Origin: Halanaerobiaceae bacterium | GTDB taxonomy: Bacteria > Bacillota_F > Halanaerobiia > Halanaerobiales > CSSED10-376 | Assembly (NCBI GenBank): GCA_003557445.1 | Contig: PWOK01000064.1 | Location: 1-6,236, forward strand | DNA length: 6,236 nucleotides | Direction of reading: 5' to 3' | Shown here: piece by piece, positions 1 to 5,027 of the stretch | Layout: each line of letters starts with the position of its first letter | Numbering within the stretch: position 1 is the stretch's first letter | Notes under the pieces: model-generated | What the model was told of the DNA's origin: nothing | Database searches by the model: none | What the model saw: only the letters and a program-made list of their open reading frames with translations | Program-made: the position numbers and the translations under genes

Positions 1-1113
1 GATGTTTTTGTAAGGATTAGAGATATAATATCTTCTGCCAGTTTTCAAAAAGCAAAAAGCAAATTAACCCTTGCCCTGGGAAAAGGGATTGAAGGGGAAC
101 CGATGGTTGCTGATTTATCAAAAATGCCTCACCTTCTGGTTGCAGGTGCTACAGGTTCAGGGAAAAGTGTATGTATTAATTGTTTTATAACCAGCCTTTT
201 GTATAAAGCAGATCCTGATCAGGTAAAAATGATTTTAATCGATCCCAAAAAAGTAGAATTGAGCCATTACAGGGGATTACCTCATTTATTTACACCGGTT
301 GTTGTTGACCCCAAACAGGCAGCCAATGTATTAAAATTAGTTGTGGATGAAATGGAAAATCGGTATGAACTATTTTCTGAAAAAGGGACAAGAGGAATAA
401 ATTCATATAATGCAAAAGTAAAAAAAGAAGATAGGTTGCCCTATTTAGTTGTGATTATAGATGAATTATCTGATTTAATGATGGTTGCCGCAAGTGCAGT
501 AGAAGATAATATTTGCCGGTTAGCTCAAATGTCAAGGGCTGCAGGTATTCATTTGATAATTGCTACACAGAGACCTTCAGTTGATGTTATAACAGGTATG
601 ATAAAAGCTAATATTCCCAGTAGAATTTCTTTTGCTGTTTCCTCACAAACTGATTCCAGAACAATACTGGATATGGGGGGAGCAGAAAAACTTATGGGCC
701 AGGGTGATATGCTATTTTCACCTGTTAATAAACAAAAACCGATTCGCATACAGGGGTCTTTTATAAGTAATGAAGAGATAAAAAATCTGGTTCATTTTGT
801 TACCAATCAAACTGAGCCAGAATATGAAGTAGAATTTGATCAAATAAAAGAGATTGACATTACAACTGATAATGAGAAAGATGAGTTATATGAAAAAGCT
901 GTAAAACTGGTTGTTAAACATCGGGCATCAATATCAATGTTACAGAGAAAATTACATATTGGACATTCCAGGGCAGCCCGGATGATTGACATGATGGAAG
1001 AAAAAGGTATTGTTGGTCCTTATGCTGGTAGTAAACCAAGGGAAGTTTTGATTTTAGAAGAAGAACTAGCAAACTTTATAGAAGATAGTGAAAACCAGGC
1101 AAATAGTATATAA
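1..1113 (+). CDS. ftsK: FtsK/SpoIIIE-family DNA translocase, C-terminal part (5' end outside window)
   Basis: Membrane-anchored, ATP-driven hexameric motor that pumps double-stranded DNA through the division or sporulation septum. The frame is open from base 1, so the coding part starts upstream of the window; the ATG at 103 is internal. Visible are 370 codons. The region before codon 35 ([20 protein letters not shown]) is typical of the start of the motor domain. Walker A GATGSGKS is at codons 49-56 (bases 145-168), with Lys55. Walker B LVVIIDE is at bases 445-465. The RecA-like core continues through [20 protein letters not shown] and [18 protein letters not shown]. Codons about 295-355 form the winged-helix gamma domain ([20 protein letters not shown], then [17 protein letters not shown]), which in this family reads the skewed octamers that set the direction of travel. 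The N-terminal membrane helices and linker are missing because of the window edge. Whether the cell uses it as FtsK, SpoIIIE or both cannot be decided here. Confidence 0.97.
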   Translation, partial: DVFVRIRDIISSASFQKAKSKLTLALGKGIEGEPMVADLSKMPHLLVAGATGSGKSVCINCFITSLLYKADPDQVKMILIDPKKVELSHYRGLPHLFTPVVVDPKQAANVLKLVVDEMENRYELFSEKGTRGINSYNAKVKKEDRLPYLVVIIDELSDLMMVAASAVEDNICRLAQMSRAAGIHLIIATQRPSVDVITGMIKANIPSRISFAVSSQTDSRTILDMGGAEKLMGQGDMLFSPVNKQKPIRIQGSFISNEEIKNLVHFVTNQTEPEYEVEFDQIKEIDITTDNEKDELYEKAVKLVVKHRASISMLQRKLHIGHSRAARMIDMMEEKGIVGPYAGSKPREVLILEEELANFIEDSENQANSI

Positions 1114-1140
1114 TCATTTTAAGACAGGAGGAGTTAAGCA

Positions 1141-1506
1141 ATGGGGGTTGGGAAATACTTAAAAAAGGTGAGAAAAGACAAGGATATTTCTCTTAAGGAA
1201 ATTGAAAAAGAAACAATGATCAGAAAAAAATATCTGGAGGATTTAGAAAAAGAAAGATATGATCAGATTCCTGGTAATGCTTATGTGAAAGCATTTATAA
1301 AATGTTATGCTAATTATATTGGTTTAGAGGGAAATAGAATCGCAGATATTTACCAGAAACAACTTGATGAAGAAAAAAGAAAAGAAAATGAAAAGAAACT
1401 TAATAAAAAAGAGTCTTTTTATGAAAAATATTTTAGCAAAGAAAAAATAATAATTTTAATTATACTTATTATTATAATCGGTTCTATTTTTGTTTTTATA
1501 TTATGA
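1141..1506 (+). CDS. Short RodZ-like protein: N-terminal helix-turn-helix plus one C-terminal membrane helix
   Basis: 121 residues. Residues about 4-63 form a RodZ-type helix-turn-helix (HTH_25) domain: GKYLKKVRKDKDISLKEIEK, then the family signature around IRKKYLEDLEKERYDQIPG and YVKAFIKCYANYIGL. A charged Lys/Glu-rich linker (about 70-100) leads to one very hydrophobic helix at about 102-121, and the protein ends there. RodZ proteins bind MreB through the cytoplasmic HTH and link it to the cell-wall elongation machinery. Classical members continue past the membrane into an extracytoplasmic domain, which is absent here. The start is firm: AGGAGGAG at 1126-1133 lies seven bases before the ATG. 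It follows the translocase gene by 27 bases and is probably co-transcribed with it; spoIIIE and the RodZ homologue ymfM are also near each other in Bacillus. A role in cell shape is inferred; a membrane-tethered regulator is the alternative. Confidence 0.88.
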   Translation: MGVGKYLKKVRKDKDISLKEIEKETMIRKKYLEDLEKERYDQIPGNAYVKAFIKCYANYIGLEGNRIADIYQKQLDEEKRKENEKKLNKKESFYEKYFSKEKIIILIILIIIIGSIFVFIL

Positions 1507-1531
1507 AAAATGAATTTTAAGAATAAAATGA

Positions 1532-1616
1532 TGGTGGAGGGGAAAGGATTTGAACCTTTGTAGGCATCGCCGGCAGATTTACAGTCTGCTCCCTTTAACC
1601 ACTCGGGCACCCCTCC
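1532..1616 (-). tRNA. tRNA-Tyr (anticodon GTA)
   Basis: Read on the minus strand, this folds as a class II tRNA of 85 bases. The acceptor stem is GGAGGGG/CCCCTCC with discriminator A and encoded CCA (1532-1534). The D stem is CCC/GGG. The anticodon stem is GCAGA/TCTGC around loop CTGTAAA, giving anticodon GTA (bases 1580-1582). A long variable arm with stem GGC/GCC and a T arm AAAGG-TTCAAAT-CCTTT follow. The long variable arm with GTA is diagnostic of bacterial tRNA-Tyr. It is the last gene of the Pro-Glu-Tyr operon and converges on the RodZ-like gene, 25 bases from its stop codon. I see no convincing terminator between them. Confidence 0.98.
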
Positions 1617-1620
1617 ATAT

Positions 1621-1736
1621 TGGAGGTAAGAAGTCGGATGTATGAAGTAAGAATAGTTTTTTTATGAGATAGGATTAGTTTATATCTTTTAATATCCTAC
1701 TTCCTATTTCTTATTTCTTACTTCATATTTTTTAAA
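1621..1736. repeat. Heptamer-based imperfect inverted repeat between tRNA-Tyr and tRNA-Glu
   Basis: This spacer is almost wholly repeat. The left part (1623-1650) reads on the plus strand as four successive 7-base units: GAGGTAA, GAAGTCG, GATGTAT and GAAGTAA. The right part (1697-1724) is four heptamers of YTAYTTC, that is GAARTAR on the minus strand. The two parts face each other. The 13 bases TATGAAGTAAGAA at 1641-1653 pair perfectly with 1715-1727, and TAGGAT at 1670-1675 pairs with ATCCTA at 1694-1699. The tRNA transcript could therefore fold into a long hairpin between the two tRNAs. It looks like a dispersed clostridial-type intergenic repeat or a small non-autonomous element, but that identity is inferred; no transposase or flanking target duplication is visible. 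Confidence 0.7.
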
Positions 1737-1812
1737 TGGCACCCTCAAGGGGATTCGAACCCCTGTCGCCAGGATGAAAACCTGGTATCCTGGACCCCTA
1801 GACGATGAGGGC
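1737..1812 (-). tRNA. tRNA-Glu (anticodon TTC)
   Basis: Minus-strand cloverleaf of 76 bases. The acceptor stem GCCCTCA/TGAGGGT closes with a G1-U72 wobble, followed by discriminator G and encoded CCA (1737-1739). The anticodon stem CCAGG/CCTGG encloses loop TTTTCAT, so the anticodon is TTC (bases 1776-1778), reading both GAA and GAG codons. The T arm is AGGGG-TTCGAAT-CCCCT. It lies six bases downstream of tRNA-Pro in the same transcript and about 120 bases before tRNA-Tyr, separated from the latter by the heptamer repeat. Confidence 0.98.
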
Positions 1813-1818
1813 ACACAT

Positions 1819-1895
1819 TGGTCGGGCTGCTCGGATTTGAACCGAGGACCCCCTGCTCCCAAAGCAGGTGCGCTACCAAACTGCGCCACAGCCCG
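1819..1895 (-). tRNA. tRNA-Pro (anticodon TGG)
   Basis: Minus-strand cloverleaf of 77 bases. The acceptor stem is CGGGCTG/CAGCCCG with the C1-G72 pair typical of bacterial tRNA-Pro, discriminator A and encoded CCA (1819-1821). The D stem is GCGC/GCGC. The anticodon stem CCTGC/GCAGG encloses loop TTTGGGA, giving anticodon TGG (bases 1859-1861). The T arm is CTCGG-TTCAAAT-CCGAG. It is the first gene of the operon, starting about 14 bases after the promoter -10 box. Confidence 0.98.
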
Positions 1896-1908
1896 AAGCA
1901 CGAATATA

Positions 1909-1937
1909 AGTATATATGAAATTAACATACAGGTCAA
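1909..1937 (-). promoter_or_regulatory. Vegetative sigma-A type promoter of the Pro-Glu-Tyr tRNA operon
   Basis: On the minus strand, a -35 box TTGACC (1932-1937) and a -10 box TATACT (1909-1914) are separated by exactly 17 bases. Initiation is expected near 1902, giving a leader of only a few bases before tRNA-Pro. The near-consensus boxes and short leader are what a strongly expressed stable-RNA promoter should look like. Confidence 0.85.
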
Positions 1938-1962
1938 AGACTAAAAATAGCTCAATTTTATC

Positions 1963-2000
1963 ATTATATCAAAAGAGAACTGATATAATTGTTTTTTTTT
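1963..2000 (+). other. AT-rich hairpin followed by a T-run, containing mirrored TGATATAAT boxes
   Basis: ATTATATCA (1963-1971) pairs perfectly with TGATATAAT (1981-1989) across a 9-base loop. A run of nine T lies at 1992-2000. On the plus strand it has the form of an intrinsic terminator but a stem with almost no G-C pairs, and no plus-strand gene lies close upstream. Both arms also read TGATATAAT, an extended -10 form (TGnTATAAT), one facing each way. The plus-facing copy could help transcribe surE. Neither copy has a convincing -35 box, so the role is open. Confidence 0.4.
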
Positions 2001-2040
2001 ATTAATACTCTATTTTACTGTGTTATTTGAAATAGACAAT

Positions 2041-2107
2041 ATTCGACAAAAACCGGGAGGTGTCTGGCACCTGTCGGTATTTGTCAAAAAAAACGACAAA
2101 ATTCGGG
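2041..2107. repeat. REP-like nested palindrome upstream of surE
   Basis: The outer stem pairs GACAAAAACCG (2045-2055) with CGGTATTTGTC (2075-2085), 10 of 11 positions. The inner stem pairs AGGTG (2058-2062) with CACCT (2068-2072) around TCTGG, so the core reads GGTGTCTGGCACC. The outer sequence recurs downstream: CGACAAAAACCGGG at 2044-2057 resembles CGACAAAATTCGGG at 2093-2106 (12 of 14), and TTTGTC (2080-2085) can pair alternatively with GACAAA (2095-2100). The GC-rich core in an AT-rich gap, the nested symmetry and the repeated tail resemble REP-type dispersed palindromes found in other Firmicute genomes. It ends 16 bases before the surE ribosome site, so it lies in or next to the surE leader. 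Confidence 0.6.
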
Positions 2108-2140
2108 ATTTATTTGCAGAATGGAGGTGGAAATTGATCT

Positions 2141-2908
2141 ATGGAAATATTATTAACCAATGATGATGGAATATATGCACCAGGAATTCAACTACTGGCA
2201 AAAGAATTAAGAAAGAAACATAATCTAACAATTGTTTCACCTGATAGAGAAAGGAGTGCAACCGGCCACGCTATTACTCTTAATAAACCTTTAAGGGCTA
2301 AAAAGGTAAAATTTGATGATTTAAAGGATGTTTCCTGTTATAAAATTAGTGGTACTCCTGCAGATTGTGTTAAACTTGCAGTAAAATGTTTACTTGAATG
2401 TTCACCTGATCTTATTATATCAGGTATTAATAATGGTTCTAATATAGGTTATGATGTTGTTTATTCTGGAACAGTATCAGCAGCTGTTGAGGGCTGGATG
2501 ATGGGAATTAAATCTATTGCTGTTTCCCTTTCTGAAAATAATTATAGAGAAAAACAATATTATTCTACAGCGGTTGATTTCATAAAAAAATTTATAAAGT
2601 CAGCATATATAAAAAACAGGAAAAGAGAAATATTTAATATCAATATTCCTGATATTACCCGGAGTGAAATTGAAGGAACAGTTATTACATTTTTAACAAA
2701 ATGTTTATATGATGATTATTATGAAATACGTAAAGATCCAGCCGGTAATAATTATTACTGGCTAACAGGAGAAATCAAAGGAAAAGCTGAAGATAACTCA
2801 GATTTATGGGCTTTAAAAAATAACAAAATATCTATCACTCCCCTTGAAATATCTTTAAGTAGCAGAAAAAAAGTAAATGAATTAAAAGATTTTAATCTAA
2901 ACTGGTAA
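2141..2908 (+). CDS. surE: 5'/3'-nucleotidase SurE
   Basis: SurE is a metal-dependent cytoplasmic phosphatase that removes phosphate from nucleoside 5'- and 3'-monophosphates, linked to nucleotide salvage and stationary-phase survival. At 255 residues the length is normal and the gene appears intact. The N-terminus MEILLTNDDGIYAPG carries metal-binding Asp8 and Asp9. SPDRERSATGHAIT supplies the metal-site Ser39. SGTPADCVKLAV (70-81) and SGINNGSNIGYDVVYSGTVS (from 94) hold the conserved Asn and the active-site loop, followed by AAVEGWMMGIKSIAVSL. These match the family order throughout; the C-terminal part is more variable, as usual. The ATG at 2141 follows GGAGGTGG (2123-2130) by ten bases. 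The leader contains the REP-like palindrome. The next gene starts 47 bases later on the same strand with no clear terminator between. Confidence 0.97.
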   Translation: MEILLTNDDGIYAPGIQLLAKELRKKHNLTIVSPDRERSATGHAITLNKPLRAKKVKFDDLKDVSCYKISGTPADCVKLAVKCLLECSPDLIISGINNGSNIGYDVVYSGTVSAAVEGWMMGIKSIAVSLSENNYREKQYYSTAVDFIKKFIKSAYIKNRKREIFNINIPDITRSEIEGTVITFLTKCLYDDYYEIRKDPAGNNYYWLTGEIKGKAEDNSDLWALKNNKISITPLEISLSSRKKVNELKDFNLNW

Positions 2909-2955
2909 ATTCATTTTTTTATATTGCTGGCATAAGATATATTGGGGGTGTATTT

Positions 2956-3330
2956 ATGTATTCTAAAAATAATATAATCAACAATTCAGTAATATTTAAA
3001 GGAGTGATTGTTGGTCTTGTAATATTATTTGTTTTTAGTCTTGTAGTTGCTTTAATATCCAGAGTATTAATGGGATTTATGTTATTATATTTTAATAACT
3101 TGCTGATATTAACTAATTTATTAATAATTATACTAATTGGTTTTTATATTGCCAGAAGAGTAAAATATAATGGCTGGTTAAATGGTGCTCTTGGTGGATT
3201 GATATTTATGGTAATCATACTGTTGTTTGGTTCTATGAATATGCATCTTTCTATAAACAGTATTTTAATTGTGCTGATTTTTGGTATTCTTGGAGGGACA
3301 ATTGGTGGTATAGTTGGAATTAATTTTTAA
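2956..3330 (+). CDS. TIGR04086/YrzE-type four-helix membrane protein, function unknown
   Basis: 124 residues, almost entirely hydrophobic, with four predicted membrane helices at about 14-36, 47-66, 74-92 and 100-122. A short polar N-terminus (YSKNNIINNS) precedes the first helix. The loop between helices two and three carries the best-conserved stretch, ARRVKYNGWLNGAL (66-79), and the last helix is a glycine-rich GILGGTIGGIVG. This pattern matches my memory of the TIGR04086 (YrzE) family of small Firmicute membrane proteins, which has no assigned function; the family call rests on pattern memory. There is no catalytic motif. The start follows GGGGGTG (2944-2950) by five bases. It sits between surE and the SNF2 helicase on the same strand, so co-transcription is possible, but a shared function is not evident. 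Confidence 0.8.
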   Translation: MYSKNNIINNSVIFKGVIVGLVILFVFSLVVALISRVLMGFMLLYFNNLLILTNLLIIILIGFYIARRVKYNGWLNGALGGLIFMVIILLFGSMNMHLSINSILIVLIFGILGGTIGGIVGINF

Positions 3331-3378
3331 GTTAAATATTGTTAACATAAAGCTATGATTATTGCAGATATTATAAAC

Positions 3379-3388
3379 AGGAGGTGAT
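3379..3388 (+). promoter_or_regulatory. Full-length Shine-Dalgarno site AGGAGGTGAT of the SNF2 helicase
   Basis: A ten-base match to the 16S anti-Shine-Dalgarno sequence. It shows that translation of the helicase should begin here, about 160 bases upstream of the first in-frame ATG (3549). The ATG directly after it (3389-3391) is in the wrong frame for the helicase and reads only MNRNR before TGA at 3404-3406. The helicase frame has a TGA at 3390-3392 and continues openly from ATA at 3393. Confidence 0.8.
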
Positions 3389-3392
3389 ATGA

Positions 3393-4892
3393 ATAGAAAT
3401 AGATGATATAAATATTGATCCCTTACCACACCAGGTAGAGACTGTAAAAAAAGTTATAAACAAATTAAATGGTCGGGCAATTTTAGCAGATGAGGTAGGT
3501 CTGGGAAAAACAATTGAAGCAGGCCTAATTTTAAAAAAATATATAAATATGGGTGAGGTTAATAAATTCTTAATTTTGGTTCCTGCTTCACTGGGATTTC
3601 AATGGACAAATGAAATGGTTAAAAAATTCAATTTCAAAGATATTTTATATAACAGGAAGGGCAGGGGATGGGAATATTTTGAACAGCAGATTGCTTCAAT
3701 TGATAAAGCAAAAAGAGAGGAACATGCAAAATTTTTAAAAAAAATAGAATTTGATATGGTTATTGTTGATGAGGCTCATAAATTGAAGAACAAAAACACT
3801 CTAAACTGGAAGTTTGTTAATAATTTAAACAAAAAATATTGTTTGTTATTAACTGCTACTCCCATTCAAAATAATCTAAAGGAATTATATAATTTAATAT
3901 CTATTTTATATCCTGATTTATATAAAAGCTTCAAACAATTTAAGAAAAAATATAAAGCTGATAAACATCTTGTTAAAAAAACTAAAAAATTGCATAATGA
4001 TTTAGAAAAAGTAATGATCCGCAACAGTCATAAAAATACAATTTTAAAGTTTTCTAAAAGAAATATTAAACAGGAGTTTATTGAACTCAAGCCAGAGGAA
4101 AAAAATCTATATAATAAAATAACACAGTTTGTAAAAAAGGAATACAGAAAAAGAAAAAACAATAAAAAAAGTGTTTTAAATTTATTAACCTACCAGAGGG
4201 AACTATGTAGCAGTTTTTATGCTTTAAGAAAAACTCTTGCCAGAAAGGAAAAACCCTGTAGAGAATTAAAAGAAATTTATCAGCTTATGCAAAACCTTAA
4301 TTACAGCTCTAAACTTGAAAAACTGGGTAATATATTAAAAGAGATTGATGATCAGGTTATCATATTTACAGAATACCGGGCAACACAAAATTATATTGCC
4401 AGATATTTAGAAAAACAGGGATATGATACTATATTATTTAATGGTGGTTATAGTTCTACAGGTAAAGAATATATAAAATATCTTTTTCAACAAAATAAAG
4501 ATGTGATGATCAGTACAGAAGCTGGTAGTCAGGGTTTAAATTTGCAATTTTGTAATATAATTATCAATTATGATTTGCCCTGGAATCCTATGAAGCTTGA
4601 ACAGAGAATTGGAAGGGTTCACCGTCTGGGACAAACTAAAGATGTTATGGTATATAATCTGGCAACTAAAAATACTATTGAAGAAAAAATATTAAAGGTG
4701 TTGTATAAAAAAATATATTTATTAAAAAATGTTATTGGTGATATGGAAAATGTTTTAATTGATATAAATAAAGGAAAATCTCTGGAAGCTGAAATTATTA
4801 AGATTGTGGGTGAGTCAGAAACAGAAAAAGAAATTGAAAGAGAATTTGATCAGTTAATTGATGAAAAATTAAATGATTGTGTCCCTGTTTAA
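3393..4892 (+). CDS. Compact SNF2-family DEAH helicase/ATPase; start codon unresolved (apparent 1-base frame disruption)
   Basis: Superfamily 2 ATPase that remodels or translocates on nucleic acid; the substrate is unknown. From the first open codon (ATA, 3393) there are 499 residues. Motifs in order: Q-like PLPHQVETV (about 10-18), Walker A ADEVGLGKTIEAG with Lys39, Ia LILVPASLGFQW, DEAH at 126-129 (bases 3768-3779), III LLTATPIQNN, then after a Lys-rich insert the second lobe with VIIFTEYRATQNYIARYLEK, V STEAGSQGLNLQFCNIIINY and VI QRIGRVHRLGQ (bases 4602-4634). The DEVGLGKTIEAG and QRIGRVHRLGQ motifs resemble RapA and Bacillus YqhH, but the extra N- and C-terminal domains of RapA are absent. 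Starting at the first in-frame ATG (3549) would delete Walker A, so that start is wrong. Removing one A at 3392 or 3393 would give ATG-ATA-GAA-ATA in frame, directly behind the strong ribosome site. Sequencing error, a real indel or an unusual start all remain possible. Confidence 0.9.
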   Translation: MEIDDINIDPLPHQVETVKKVINKLNGRAILADEVGLGKTIEAGLILKKYINMGEVNKFLILVPASLGFQWTNEMVKKFNFKDILYNRKGRGWEYFEQQIASIDKAKREEHAKFLKKIEFDMVIVDEAHKLKNKNTLNWKFVNNLNKKYCLLLTATPIQNNLKELYNLISILYPDLYKSFKQFKKKYKADKHLVKKTKKLHNDLEKVMIRNSHKNTILKFSKRNIKQEFIELKPEEKNLYNKITQFVKKEYRKRKNNKKSVLNLLTYQRELCSSFYALRKTLARKEKPCRELKEIYQLMQNLNYSSKLEKLGNILKEIDDQVIIFTEYRATQNYIARYLEKQGYDTILFNGGYSSTGKEYIKYLFQQNKDVMISTEAGSQGLNLQFCNIIINYDLPWNPMKLEQRIGRVHRLGQTKDVMVYNLATKNTIEEKILKVLYKKIYLLKNVIGDMENVLIDINKGKSLEAEIIKIVGESETEKEIEREFDQLIDEKLNDCVPV

Positions 4893-4919
4893 ATGTCACA
4901 TTTTATATGTGGCATTTTT
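4891..4919 (+). terminator. Intrinsic terminator overlapping the helicase stop codon
   Basis: AAATGTCACAT (4891-4901) pairs with ATGTGGCATTT (4907-4917): 11 pairs with one G-U wobble and a 5-base loop. The T-run 4915-4919 overlaps the end of the stem. The stem begins inside the TAA stop (4890-4892). It separates the surE to helicase group from the next gene. Confidence 0.7.
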
Positions 4920-4935
4920 AAAAAATAAAGGAATT

Positions 4936-4969
4936 TTGCCAGACTTATATAATATTATATATAATATTA
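4936..4969 (+). promoter_or_regulatory. Probable promoter of the dehydratase activase with a 20-base AT palindrome over the -10 region
   Basis: TTGCCA (4936-4941) and TATAAT (4960-4965) are 18 bases apart, a reasonable sigma-A pair. Initiation is expected near 4972, leaving a leader of about 55 bases. Positions 4950-4969 form a perfect 20-base palindrome, all A and T, that covers the spacer and the -10 box. It could be an operator, or a chance product of extreme AT content. A second TATAAT at 4948-4953 lacks a -35 box at the right distance. Confidence 0.5.
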
Positions 4970-4978
4970 AACAGTAAT

Positions 4979-4998
4979 ATACTAAAATATACTAAAAT
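4979..4998 (+). repeat. Two tandem copies of ATACTAAAAT in the activase leader
   Basis: The decamer ATACTAAAAT occurs twice head to tail (4979-4988 and 4989-4998), one helical turn apart, between the proposed transcription start and the ribosome site at 5014-5020. Such spacing fits a repeated regulator half-site, but the AT-rich background makes chance plausible. Confidence 0.4.
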
Positions 4999-5027
4999 TT
5001 AATAATTATTATCAGGAGGAACAAACA

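Noticed and set aside
549..749. 66-codon open frame antisense to the translocase gene
   Set aside because: It lies wholly inside the conserved motor domain of the plus-strand gene and has no ribosome site or recognisable motif.
1507..1531. Terminator shared by the RodZ-like gene and the tRNA operon
   Set aside because: The only pairing is six A-T pairs (ATTTTA/TAAAAT at 1514-1529) with a loose T-rich tail on the minus strand; this is too weak to call.
1419..1610. Open frame on the minus strand across tRNA-Tyr
   Set aside because: It translates the tRNA gene and the reverse of the RodZ-like membrane helix; tRNA genes commonly give such false frames and there is no ribosome site.
1621..1736. 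CRISPR-like array in the tRNA spacer
   Set aside because: The units are seven bases, directly adjacent and degenerate, without spacers.
1532..1895. Integrated element using a tRNA gene as attachment site
   Set aside because: No integrase and no duplicated tRNA 3' end is visible in the window; all three tRNA genes are intact.
1704..1937. Open frame on the minus strand across tRNA-Glu and tRNA-Pro
   Set aside because: It starts inside the tRNA promoter and reads through two tRNA genes; it is a shadow of structural RNA.
3331..3378. Promoter or terminator between the membrane protein and the helicase
   Set aside because: There is a short GTTAA/TTAAC symmetry and a ten-codon open frame (3355-3387) ending in the ribosome site, but no hairpin with T-run and no paired -35/-10 boxes.
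3549..3551. ATG at 3549 as the helicase start
   Set aside because: It would remove the Q-like motif and Walker A, which are clearly encoded just upstream in the same frame, and there is no ribosome site next to it.
3393..4892. SNF2 helicase as part of an antiviral defence system (for example DISARM-like)
   Set aside because: No methyltransferase, nuclease, phospholipase D or other defence partner is present on either side; neighbours are housekeeping genes.
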